Positions 26,401 to 33,789 of a DNA stretch of 64,000 bases are shown piece by piece. How positions within the stretch are numbered: the first letter of the stretch is position 1; every line of letters starts with the position of its first letter. The notes under the pieces are model-generated. The model saw only the letters and a list, made by a program, of their open reading frames with translations, ran no database searches and had not been told where the DNA came from. The position numbers were made by a program, and so were the translations under genes. The stretch is from Procambarus clarkii (Eukaryota; Arthropoda; Malacostraca; Decapoda; Cambaridae), in contig NC_091160.1 of assembly GCF_040958095.1 (NCBI RefSeq), positions 38,570,059-38,634,058 on the forward strand. Direction: 5' to 3'.

Positions 26401-29400
26401 TGGCTAGCTGACAATCCTCACTTTTTCTTGGGGGCTTGGCATGGCTTTTGTCAAACATTGATGCGTAAGTTATGGGAAGTGTTCAATCTTTCAGGTGTTC
26501 TGAACTTGTGTGGTGGTTGCTTTGTGGATTTTGCAAATTGACAAAATTTTTTAGCACTCCTTTTGCCTCTGTATCTTTGTCATGTTTCTTCTGAGTCCAT
26601 TCCAGTGGGTATGTCCTTTTTGTCTTCATTGTTTATTGGTTGGCATAGGACTAAGTGGAGACATTCTTGTTGGTATTTGACAAACATTTTTAGTACCCTC
26701 ACAAGTAGCTACAGTACATGTCTACTTTCATTTTCAGCTGGCTTGTGCTCCTCCTGAGCTGTATTGGTCTCTCAATAGGGTGTTGACTTGGCTTTTCTGT
26801 CCTCCCCTTTGTTCTCAGTTGTCCCTTCAGCCTGGAATATGTTTAAGGTTCAGTTTTTGTTGACCCCTTGCTTCTGGTTGTTGGGTGAGGCAGCTTCATG
26901 CTCCCCTCCAGGAGTGTGGGATTTGTTCTTTCAGCCTTGGTGGATGGTTTCTTTATTTGAAGCTTTCTCCTTTTCTGGCAAAGTTGGTGCTTTATTTGTA
27001 TAGCCAGAGGTGCACCATTGTTATCTCTGGTTACTATAGTTTGTCACTACCTGCGTGCCACCCACATTGTTTCTGTGGACACTATATTTGCTGACCCGAT
27101 TTCCATGGATCTCTGTTCCAAGGTTTGTTTGTCCCAGGTTTCAACTTCGAGTGACATTTTCACTCTCCACCTCAGAAGGTCCAGTGTTTTACTTTTATTT
27201 TATTGTTAGCTTCAGGGATCCACCATTTGGCCCCCCTCCAAAAAAATAGCACTGAATGTAATGAAATATCTTTCTGGTAGGGCCTCGGTGGTTCCCTGTT
27301 ACCTCATTTCCCCTCTTCCAGGTACAGTATATCAGTTCATGGTCTTTTGGCTCCAGACTGAGGGTCTGATGAGGTGGAAGCCAAGAGCCCCTGGTGGTTC
27401 TGCCACCTGTTGATTATTGGCCAAGACTAATGGGGGTTTGATCTAGTTACTGAGCAACTTGTTTGCTGCTTTATGTCTTCTCTACTAACCTTTGCAGTTG
27501 TCTATTTCTTTGCTCATTTTCTGGGTGTTTTCTTGGTGAGGGTGATTGTAACAATCCTCTGGTCCTCAGTAGGCCACCATTCAGGATTTTTAAGTCGGAT
27601 GTGACCTTTGTGTAACCATCTTGACAAGCTGGATTCAGGGAGCCACCAAGGCCCTAACAGGACGCATTTCATTACATTCAATTTATTTTTTAAGCCTCAT
27701 ATGGATTTATTTTCTATTAGAAATTGGAAACTCAAAATCCGCTTCCAATGATTTTGCATATTTTATTACTTTTTAGTAGAGATGTACCGATATCAATATC
27801 TTGTCACATACTGATACTACAAAAATACTGATACACCAATATGAATACTGTACTTGTATTTTAAGTTTTAACATCTAAAAAAAAATACAAGACAATAATG
27901 GCTCTAATGATCTCAGGATTTGTAAACAATGACATTGTAACAAAATCAGTAATTATAACAACTATTTCTGCAAAAGTCCACTACATGTAACTTAAATGTG
28001 CTCTTCAGCAGTCATTACTGATTACTGTGCCAACATGTATATATAAAAAAAAACTGATGACTATTTTATATAGCTACATACTTTTTGACCAAGACCCTTA
28101 CAGTCACACCAGAATAGTACCAAAGAGGTAATTTTCTCAATTTCATAATTTTGTTAAATTTTTGGCCCCATTTAGGCCAAAAACAATTTGGGAGCAAAAA
28201 CAACTGCAGTCGTACAAAGATAAATACTTGCAAATTGTTTATTTTTGCTGTAAAATTATGCCTTTCTGATAAGGTTAGTTGATACATACAAGTCTTTTAC
28301 ACCTTACAAAAACTTGAAAAGAGTCCCTAACCCTATCTAGTATTTTAATGACCCAATATTACTAGTATACAGCCTCTACCACTGCAGTATGTGGCTGCAT
28401 GTAAGCTCAGGTTTTAATTATGATTTTAACAAAATATTCTGTACTGTACTTTAAATGTTAAGAATTAACTTGACATACACAGTACCAGTAAAAATTATGC
28501 GCCGCCCTGCTTGAGGCAGCGCATATGTATGGAGAGAGAAGAAAAAAAGGGGTCTTGTGGACGAAAGATTGTTGATAGAAGTATGTGCTGGGTACTACTT
28601 CATGGTGTGTACTACTGCCCTTTAACATGCACAGCTAAGGGGGCTTAAATTTCCCCCAGGCATTCATAGCAAGAGGTTGTGTTGTGAGTCTCACTGTCAT
28701 ATTGACGTGTTTTTTTGCAGTTAACAAGTGGTGTTGGTGGTACTATAGTATTATGTCACCTACCAAGGAACTAAGCAAAGAAATCATTGCTCAGTTCATT
28801 GCTTCAAAAGGAAGTAGGTCACCAAAGTGAGGTTAATAAATCAATTGTTGGGTGTAGCCAAGTCAACATGAAGTATTGTGCACATTTCTGAGAGGGAAAA
28901 CAATGGTGACACATGGCCTCCAGTGGTGACACGTAATCACAGAACCATCACAGACCTCAAGGTATGTGAACATTTTAAAACATTCATTGCAGAGTACTCT
29001 ATGATACAGCAAAGGTGGGCCTTGAAGACTTCTTCCTGCGATGACCAGACCAAAGTTTCTGTGATGGGGTACCACAACTGTTTCCCCTCGAACACACACA
29101 CAATACTCTCACATGTTGACTTGCTACACCCAACAATTGATTTATTTCCTTAAATTGGTGGCCTGCTTCCTTTGAAGCAATGGTTTCCTTGCTTAGTTCC
29201 TTGGTACATGACATAATGATGTCATACCACACACACACCACTAGTACAGTAAGTAGAAAAAAGTGGACAGCCACAGAGTAAAACACAACACACATCCACT
29301 CACGATGACAGCCAGGAGGCCACTGACCCTGGTATTGTGGTCGCTCCAGGATCGCCTGCTGTGACATCATGTAGACATTACTTCTGTCTACAATCTTTCA

Positions 29401-32400
29401 CCCACAAGGCCATCATTCTTTTTTTTGCCATAAGTATGTGCCCCTCTGCTTGAGACGGCACATTGTTTTGACTAGCACTGTATATTTAATAATGAAAGTT
29501 ACTCCTTTCAAAGTATATGCCCTGTAACAACTGACAATAATATCAAAACTTAGAACATTAAAGAGCAACATAGAATTAAATAGATTTCAATCTGCCAACT
29601 TACCCTTTTACTAATTGGTGGAGGAACTTTGGTGTTAGGTTCAGCATCAAGTTGAGATAGTGAGAGTGGTGAAGGTGTGAGGAAGGCCACAGAACTATTT
29701 AAAGATGAATGCTCACAGTCGCACACAGGACTTGTTACCTCCAAAGGAAGGACCCCAAAGCTGGGTGTCAACGGACTTATGGACAGGGGTCCGCCCATTA
29801 TGCTTCGAATCCGAATGAGTTTCTTTTTTTTGGGTGCTTGGAGAACACCATCCCCAGAGTCTCCAACACCTCGGTCCAGTGAGGGTGTTATAGTCACAGC
29901 AACAGGAGTATTAAGAGAAGTTATCGGAACTGGGGTAATCACATTACTTAAGTTCTGCACTGGCGTATTAACCACTGGTAATAAATTATTTGGAGTGTTT
30001 TGAAAAGGAGTCACTGTTGGAGTCTGTTGAATAGTATCTTGATTGTTCACCGATACACTGTTTAAAGTATTGTTTAAAACTCCCGATTCAGAACTGACAC
30101 TAACATTATTTGCTGGGTTGGCACTATTTACTAGGGTGAGCACCGTACTGCCATGGCAGTTAGAAAATGCCTCAAGAGAATCTAACCGAAACACCTTTGA
30201 GGGATCCAATTTGTCTCCCTGATCACAGAGCGCAACAAATGACTGCCATAAGAAAGGGTTAAGCTTTAATGACCGCTTGAAAGCTTCCGTTGCTCTCGAG
30301 AGGCGTTCAGTTCTAGCACATATGAGTCCAAGAAGCTGAAGAGCAAAGCAAGCCAAGTCCCCATATTCAGTGGCTAGATCATCGACTGTTTTAGGATGCA
30401 AAACACTACCACCAGTCAGTACTGTTTCTGCCTCTTCCAACCTGTGCACAAAAAATAATACAAGATATTAATCAACAAATACTGTAACTGCAAAAGCAAT
30501 CATCAAAGAGCTACAATTTTCCATACGAATAGAGGCAAAGATTTAAAACTATAAATTGAACAAATGAAATACCTTAAAAGCCACAAAAATCAGTGAGAAG
30601 TGCATTCTTTGAACACTTACTTTCCAAGGTCGAAGCAGCATCGTGCCATAAGGAACCTGAGTTGTGGTGTGCGTGTACCGTGTGCATGAAGTACAGAGTA
30701 GGCGCGACCTGGCTTTCCCGAGCGGTAATATGATGTTGCCACCAGGTGTAACGCCTCATCAGAATCCACTAAATAACAGATTCATTGCGAGAAATAATGG
30801 AAGAATTTTTTTTTTTACAAAGCTTTATAATGTATAAATGGAAAAAATACTAAAAACAGTATGCAGTAGAAAATTAATATTTTATACTGTGATGTGTATA
30901 CTGTATGTAAACTAACATTGTAGTACAGTACACAAATACAGTACAGTACACAATACAGTACAGTATGGTAGTACAGTACACATGAAACTGTGGTATATAA
31001 CGATGTTTCAAGCTAATAAAACGTACAAAACTCCATCTATGGCTTTACATTCAACAATTATAACTTATTCCATAAATTGGAGGTTGAAAAAAATGTTTCA
31101 AGTGTCATTGACACTTGTCAGTCTTTTTAAATTTGATTTTCATTAACCTGTAACCATAATATTGTTGGAACTATTAAAAGACAAATTTCCAATAGAAGTA
31201 TGGCAAGATCTGTACATACCTTCCGCTAGGAGTCTTTCTGCCAGAAACGTTGCATCCACATATGCATAGTGGTTCAGGCAATGCCATATTGCAGCCTGAA
31301 ATAGAACCCAGGATTATTTTCAATTACTTTAAAATGATATAAGCATGGAAGAATCTAATAATTTACAGTAAAATGATGATAATTTTACTGTAAAACATTT
31401 CTAATTTAAATTTACTGAGAGTAAAATCTAAGTGTGCACTTGGACAGCCAACTCCCATGTTTATGTTGGTACAGTACATGTTTATTAACTCACATTATGA
31501 ATCGCATTCCATTTTCCAAATATTTTACGGGGAAAAATCAAACATTCCACAACAAAGCATTTGATTGCCAATAGGTTCCGAATAGTTTAAAAAGCAGTTA
31601 TATTTGTTGTGTCCCAACTGCATAAATGAACAGGTTAAGTGCAAGGGTTATCAGCAAATATAAAAATTCATATGGGTAATTAGGAAGGTAATTAATGTCA
31701 GTAGTCAGCGGTGTTTGACATACAGTACTCACATTGATGACATTAGAATCATTACAACCTTGCACACTAAACATGCTAAACAAGGGTGGGCGAGGGAGGT
31801 CGCCACACTGCGGGCGAGGGAGGTCGCCACACTGCGGGCGAGGGAGGTCGCCACACTGGGCGGTGGGAGAGGATCACAACAATGTGGCCAGTGGGGGGGG
31901 GGGGGGGGGGGAGGGTTAAGGCAAAGCAATTATCAGGAGAAAGTGCTATCATTAGAACAATATAGTACTTGGAAGGGATGAGAATTTGGGATGGGATGGA
32001 ATGGAAGGGAAGGAATGGTGTCCAACCACTTGGATGGTCAGGAATTAAACACCGGCCTGCATGAGGTGAGACCGTTGCCCTACCTTCTAGTCCAATCTAT
32101 TGGACGAGTAGGATGGGGGGGGGGGGAGTGTTGCCATTTCTCTAACAAGTTGAATCCCTCCCAGCCAGCCACAATTTTCTACTTTATGAGTTTGGTTTGG
32201 TAAGGTTATAGTCAAGTTGGTTAGCTCTGGTTAGAGTTGAAAATTGGGCCATTTTATGAACCATGATTTTTTTATAATGAAAACTCATTTGTACCAAGGC
32301 TCAGTATATTGTAGTATTAAAATGTATCGACACATTAGATCCACACACACCAAACACTTGCAGGCGAGTCTCGTATGGCAACTTTGGTCGTGTTTACCAC

Positions 32401-33309
32401 ACCAGAGGTGGTCAGCTGTACACCTCTGGTGTGGGCCGTCACTCACCACACAGGAACCTCACCCCAACGGTCACTTGACTCAACCCGTGTATCGTATATG
32501 CCAACAATGTGAAACCACGTTGGAATAGACAAATGCCCAAAGAATACTGTTGAAAACATCTTGATAACTTAAACAAAAATTATTTATTTAACCTCACTAT
32601 TTTTTTTGAGGGGGGGGGGGGATTAATTCCAACATGGTTGAACAACAAGCCACCGTGTACGATTGTAAACAGGAGATGCTTTTTCCACCCACAGGATTAT
32701 ATAAACCCATGGAACAGCCTACCCGCCGAAGCCGTAAATGTCAAAACACTGCTGCAGTTAAAGATCCAGGCTCTATAATAGCATCACGATAAACGGGGCG
32801 ACCTCTTGACAAGCCGCTGGCTTCCTATCCAACTCAAGGCCACCCGAGATGGTGGCCCCTCAGGTAAATTCAGGTAACCTTGTTCTTGTTCTAATTAAGA
32901 CGGCAACAATGAACAATACCGTCTTGCCCTGCTGCCCCTACAAGAGCGAGGAGGGCCACAGCCTCCACACGCCACCATAACATTAACGTGTCACCTGGGT
33001 AATAAACATTGTCTAATACACAACTTGCAACACAACAGTAGTGAATTAACTTCGTTAATTGCGATTTATACAGGCACACCCACTTTGCCTGTAAAGTGGC
33101 CAGTGGGTGGCGCCCTCACCGCCCTGGTGGGCGGCGACACCAGCGAGGGCGGGCGGGCACGGTGCAGGCGCCAGAGGGGATAAATAAGCACCAAAGGCTG
33201 CTCCTCCGTTATCGAGGTCAGAGGCAACAACTCCTCCATCTCCCTCCTGGCCATATTTGACGCCTGGTTCTCCTCCTCGCCTCACCTGAACGGGCTCCTG
33301 CACCAGCAT
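11369..33309 (-). CDS. CDC27: CDC27 / APC3, anaphase-promoting complex TPR subunit (complete, 14 coding exons)
   Basis: Anaphase-promoting complex (cyclosome) subunit 3, part of the nuclear E3 ligase TPR arm that docks the CDC20/CDH1 co-activators. Coding exons: 33309-33286, 31295-31220, 30768-30621, 30441-29604, 23101-22940, 22809-22593, 22002-21822, 20738-20627, 19289-19176, 17284-17157, 16493-16376, 14842-14639, 14447-14279 and 11475-11369. All borders are GT..AG with matching phases, giving 2598 nt (865 aa; human is about 824). Residues 1-165 are the N-terminal Apc3 TPR dimerisation region (AAIWHCLNHYAY, SYYRSGKPGRAYSVL). Residues 170-490 are a Ser/Thr/Asn/Pro-rich linker with the conserved RRSSRLF at about 403-409. 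Residues 490-830 are C-terminal TPRs (EGLMSLLRDMGAAY, AWCATGNCFSLQKEH, KLGQTHLALMNFSWAMDLDP). The start MLVQEPVQ fits the family start MTVLQEPVQ. It is head to head with ZC3H15. I am very confident in the identity and fairly confident in every border. Confidence 0.95.
11476..13860. other. CDC27 intron 13, proximal part
   Basis: AT-rich intronic DNA. About 12130-12200 carries a short fragment resembling the inverted-end sequence of the DIRS-type fossils (GAATGTAACGAAATGCCAAT, then GGTGGCTCCCTG). About 12285-12320 carries a piece of the GGTCCAGGACGGACC-type foldback repeat also seen at 42856-42962. No exon seen. Confidence 0.45.
13861..14090 (-). repeat. Dispersed repeat, copy 2, in CDC27 intron 13
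   Basis: Reverse-complement match to 1721-1947. On the minus strand it keeps an open frame containing YLKQNKVRKALATFLGIIKE, not recognised. It is 190 bp from exon 13. Confidence 0.6.
14279..14447 (-). CDS. CDC27: CDC27 exon 13
   Basis: 169 nt encoding VHKKLGQTHLALMNFSWAMD, then DPKGANNQFKEAID, nearly identical to the human block. An acidic, Asn-rich tail follows (VDDDDTTNNN). Acceptor TTGCAG, donor GTGGGT. Confidence 0.93.
14639..14842 (-). CDS. CDC27: CDC27 exon 12
   Basis: 204 nt, 68 residues, phase 0. It includes LNRALAVEPRNPLCKYHRAS and LKEIVPKESNVYFLLGK, conserved C-terminal TPRs. Acceptor TTTCAG, donor GTGAGG. Confidence 0.95.
15236..16220. mobile_element. Probable solo LTR (gypsy-like) fossil in CDC27 intron 11
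   Basis: About 985 bp starting TGTCGGAAAATCCGACA and ending near a CTCACAGGTCGG region. It is distinct from its AT-rich flanks and holds no coding. Length, start dinucleotide and composition suit a long terminal repeat, and the sequence resembles a repeat I associate with decapod genomes. No internal retroelement region or second LTR is present nearby, so a solo LTR or LTR fragment is likely. Borders and family are inferred. Confidence 0.4.
16376..16493 (-). CDS. CDC27: CDC27 exon 11
   Basis: 118 nt encoding YGIGLVLFKQERFAQAESHF, then KKALSIHPLSSVLMCHVAV. This is the TPR carrying the YGLGMIYYKQEKF-type motif. Acceptor TTTAAG, donor GTAAGT-like. Confidence 0.95.
16494..17156. other. CDC27 intron 10
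   Basis: 663 bp of AT-rich intron; nothing else recognised. Confidence 0.6.
17157..17284 (-). CDS. CDC27: CDC27 exon 10
   Basis: 128 nt encoding VDPNFAYAYTLLGHEHIATE and on to the PRHYNAW TPR boundary. Acceptor ATTTAG, donor GTGAGT; the Trp codon is split with exon 11. Confidence 0.95.
18620..18790 (+). mobile_element. LINE family A 3' end, in CDC27 intron 9
   Basis: Contains the C-terminal LINE coding remnant (frame reading NRVVDG..NKLSEGF) followed by the shared 3' tail GTAACTACACTTAGGTAATT. It is 5'-truncated and opposite to CDC27. Confidence 0.65.
18840..19035 (+). repeat. Polypurine (G/A) tract in CDC27 intron 9
   Basis: Nearly 200 bases that are almost all purine on the plus strand, with irregular GGGAGGAAA-type units. 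It produces overlapping low-complexity open frames on both strands. CDC27 exon 9 lies about 140 bp away. A similar tract occurs at 46196-46372. Confidence 0.8.
19176..19289 (-). CDS. CDC27: CDC27 exon 9
   Basis: 114 nt, phase 0, encoding DLVEEERECPQAWCATGNCF, then SLQKEHEAAIKFFSRAIQ. This is the most conserved TPR of the family. Acceptor TTACAG, donor GTACAG. Confidence 0.95.
19480..19755 (-). mobile_element. tRNA-derived SINE (minus) in CDC27 intron 8
   Basis: Read on the minus strand it begins with a tRNA-like head (GTGTAGCCGAGTGGTTAGCG, A box; GGTTTGATTCC, B box). The GGCAGAGTTTCTTTCACCCT body shared with the other SINE copies follows, and it ends in a CGGCGGGGGTTGAGCTC-type tail. Same family as 38148-38389 and 48708-48950, with a different tail and more mutations. 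Confidence 0.8.
20627..20738 (-). CDS. CDC27: CDC27 exon 8
   Basis: 112 nt encoding KFFSDVREREPHRLHLMEYY, then STALWHLQKEVQLSALAQ. This is the TPR block with the conserved MEIYSTTLWHLQK-type signature. Acceptor TCTAG, donor GTAATA. Confidence 0.95.
21157..21250 (+). mobile_element. LINE family A 3' end fragment, CDC27 intron 7
   Basis: Shares AGTTTCAAAG, AAGAGTGCTGGGAAGAC and the terminal GTAACTACACTTAGGTAATT with the copy at 18620-18790. It is 5'-truncated directly against a (CA)n run at 21131-21156. Confidence 0.65.
21822..22002 (-). CDS. CDC27: CDC27 exon 7 (start of C-terminal TPR superhelix)
   Basis: 181 nt encoding EGLMSLLRDMGAAYQQLAQY, then a block containing TGWVLAHIGKAYFEMNDYQQ. 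It aligns with human EGLMSLLREMGKGYLALCSY and TGWVLCQIGRAYFELSEY. Acceptor GCATAG, donor GTAAGT. Confidence 0.95.
22003..22592. other. CDC27 intron 6
   Basis: 590 bp of AT-rich intron with a short ACAT repeat near 22107-22120; nothing else seen. Confidence 0.6.
22593..22809 (-). CDS. CDC27: CDC27 exon 6 (basic linker)
   Basis: 217 nt encoding ENNKSRFVAPKSPARKTKTR and a Ser/Lys/Glu-rich run ending SIQKQSA. It corresponds to the Lys-rich linker before the C-terminal TPR array. Acceptor CTACAG, donor GTCAGT; it leaves one base. Confidence 0.9.
22940..23101 (-). CDS. CDC27: CDC27 exon 5 (RRSSRLF motif)
   Basis: 162 nt, phase 0 at both ends, 54 residues. It carries NVRRSSRLFGNSNSVK, matching the conserved RRSSRLF of vertebrate CDC27 just before the basic linker. 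Acceptor TTGACAG, donor GTAAGA. Confidence 0.9.
23102..25000. other. CDC27 intron 4, 3' part
   Basis: AT-rich intron with no exon or recognised transposon. Its only structure is the pair of hairpins at 24170-24245 and the hairpin just after this stretch at 25001-25041. Confidence 0.5.
24170..24245. repeat. Pair of short perfect hairpins in CDC27 intron 4
   Basis: Stem 1: GATGTTTGG (24170-24178) pairs with CCAAACATC (24184-24192) around a 5-base loop. Stem 2: CAGAGAACTGG (24218-24228) pairs with CCAGTTCTCTG (24235-24245) around a 6-base loop. The loops share the word TGATG. Function unknown. Confidence 0.75.
25001..25041. repeat. 15-bp stem hairpin in CDC27 intron 4
   Basis: ATTCTATGACACCCA pairs with TGGGCGTCATAGAAT (14 of 15 positions Watson-Crick, one G-T) around an 11-base loop. 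It may be the centre of an old palindromic element. Confidence 0.75.
25749..26063 (+). repeat. Unclassified interspersed repeat fragment with a 105-codon open frame
   Basis: Begins at a G-run and runs straight into the LINE family A end at 26064. The open frame is low in complexity and rich in Phe/Ser/Leu, and resembles no protein I recognise. It reads like decapod interspersed repeat rather than a gene. Confidence 0.35.
26064..26240 (-). mobile_element. LINE family A 3' end, CDC27 intron 4
   Basis: Plus-strand view: AGTGTAGTTACAGGATGAGA, then ...TTTGGCATCCACCACCAGCT... and ...TCTACCACTACAG.... This matches the 3' ends at 4045 and 48062. Truncated and decayed. Confidence 0.65.
26500..27690 (+). 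mobile_element. DIRS-type (tyrosine-recombinase) retroelement fossil
   Basis: Frames near 26788-26900 give FLSSPLFSVVPS, a block characteristic of decapod DIRS tyrosine recombinases and paralleled by [12 protein letters not shown] in the element at 39540-42190. Downstream, 27247-27300 and 27630-27690 form an inverted pair (GAATGTAATGAAAT..GGGCCT.GGTGG.TCCCTG and its complement), consistent with the inverted repeats of DIRS elements. The copy is broken in many places and incomplete, so it is old. Confidence 0.55.
28480..29480. mobile_element. Palindromic (foldback) Tc1/mariner-like element, about 1.0 kb
   Basis: Two inverted arms of about 450 bp meet head to head around a centre of roughly 28945-29060. 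Outer ends are CAGTACCAGTAAAAATTATG (left, from 28480) and the complement of CAGTGCTAGTCAAAACAATG (right, to 29480), typical of Tc1 termini; TA follows the right end. Each arm carries the same N-terminal coding piece. Left: ATG at 28753, MSPTKELSKEIIAQ. Right: ATG at 29214 on the minus strand, MSCTKELSKETIASKEAG, then INQLLGVASQHV, a helix-turn-helix-like segment. The catalytic DDE domain is absent, so the element cannot encode a transposase. It probably arose by inverted duplication of a 5' end. It ends 124 bp from CDC27 exon 4. Confidence 0.75.
29604..30441 (-). CDS. CDC27: CDC27 exon 4 (large; end of N-terminal TPR plus linker)
   Basis: 838 nt. It begins LEEAETVLTGG, continues through the last N-terminal TPR helices (ERLSRATEAFKRSLKLNPF, then FVALCDQGDKLDP) and then becomes a Val/Asn/Thr/Ser/Pro-rich low-complexity linker of about 190 residues with many TP and SP dipeptides. 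These are candidate mitotic CDK sites, since CDC27 linker phosphorylation is known in other animals. The donor is GTAAGT at 29603-29598, only 124 bp from the end of the Tc1-like foldback element. Confidence 0.93.
30621..30768 (-). CDS. CDC27: CDC27 exon 3
   Basis: 148 nt encoding VDSDEALHLVATSYYRSGKP, then the GRAYSVLHAHG and RFLMARCCFDLGK blocks. This is the N-terminal TPR homodimerisation region. Acceptor TTTAG, donor GTAAGT. Confidence 0.94.
30769..31219. other. CDC27 intron 2
   Basis: 451 bp of AT-rich intron. 30915-30985 is dense in GTACAGTA/TACAGTAC words (see findings). No other feature. Confidence 0.6.
31220..31295 (-). CDS. CDC27: CDC27 exon 2
   Basis: 76 nt encoding AAIWHCLNHYAYVDATFLAE and on to RLLAE, the first Apc3 TPR helix pair. 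Acceptor TTTCAG, donor GTATGT; it leaves one base for exon 3. Confidence 0.93.
31789..31860 (+). repeat. 24-bp tandem repeat, 3 units, followed by a G-run
   Basis: Three head-to-tail copies of GGCGAGGGAGGTCGCCACAC plus four bases (31789-31812, 31813-31836, 31837-31860; the last diverges at its end). A run of about 20 G follows near 31892-31912. It lies in CDC27 intron 1 and creates spurious open frames on both strands. Confidence 0.9.
32650..32885 (+). mobile_element. LINE family B 3' end, CDC27 intron 1
   Basis: A plus-strand frame gives INPWNSLPAEAVNVKTLLQL, the WN.LP..AV..k...fK block found at the C-terminus of many LINE ORF2 proteins. The tail GATGGTGGCC.CTCAGGTAAATTCAGGTAA is shared with 55075-55275. 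It is 5'-truncated. Confidence 0.7.
33286..33309 (-). CDS. CDC27: CDC27 exon 1 (start codon)
   Basis: Encodes MLVQEPVQ, 8 residues, then a GTGAG donor. The short first coding exon and the peptide match the conserved N-terminus of the family. It ends in phase 0 and sits at the edge of the shared CpG-rich promoter. Confidence 0.85.
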
Positions 33310-33708
33310 AATTCCAGCGTGTGACGTGCGGGGGTCCGAGCCGAGGAGAATAATCCACGGGGAGGGTCGTGTACGGGCCTAGAGCGGCATTATTGTGTGG
33401 GGGTCGCTGGGTGAGGCCGTGTCGGGGTCGTCACAGGGAAGCCATCATGAACAGTTTGAACTCCGGCGCGATGGTTCCTTCTCCCGTCACCTCCACACCA
33501 CCACTCACACACCTCTAATGCTCACAGTCCGCTCCCGTTATTAATATCGTATTGGAAAATAAATTTAAAATTGTGTTTGATTTTATGTGGAATTATTGTA
33601 GAGAAGGAACCAAGATATTGTGCGGTCACAGCTGTTCTGGTGGGCACGTTGACGCGCGCTCTCGCCTCCGCACACTTTTCCCACTCTAATTTCGGCGCAC
33701 ATGCGAGA
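33310..33708. promoter_or_regulatory. Shared bidirectional promoter of CDC27 and ZC3H15
   Basis: The two start codons diverge across 399 bp. The flanks of this gap are CpG-rich (GTGACGTGCGGGGGTCCGAG; GTTGACGCGCGCTCTCGCCT), in sharp contrast to the AT-rich window. Visible candidate elements are an inverted CCAAT box (ATTGG, 33551-33555), a CRE-like TGACGTGC at 33322-33329 and a GCCATCATG (YY1-like) word near 33440. No TATA box is placed for either gene. Both genes are housekeeping-type, which suits a shared CpG promoter. Transcription start sites are not known. Confidence 0.65.
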
Positions 33709-33784
33709 ATGCCTCCTAAAAATGGCCAGAAAGGAGGAGCGACCCAGTCTAAAAAAACGGACCAGAAGAAAAAGGAGAAAATAA
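33701..33784 (+). promoter_or_regulatory. Overlapping upstream open reading frame at the ZC3H15 start
   Basis: An ATG at 33701 lies 8 nt before the ZC3H15 ATG (33709) in another frame and runs 27 codons to TAA at 33782-33784, inside exon 1. Its context (CAC before ATG) is weaker than that of the main start (AGA before ATG, A at -3), so leaky scanning would still reach ZC3H15. It matters only if transcription starts upstream of 33701. Confidence 0.5.
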
Positions 33785-33789
33785 TCGAG
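33709..33789 (+). CDS. ZC3H15: ZC3H15 exon 1
   Basis: 27 codons, [20 protein letters not shown] and on to KKKEKIIE, matching the human [19 protein letters not shown] start. Donor GTAGGC, phase 0. Confidence 0.94.

Noticed and set aside
31715-31981. Open frames around the 24-bp tandem repeat and G-run
   Set aside because: Repetitive REVATLRA-type peptides on both strands follow from three tandem units; they are not a gene.
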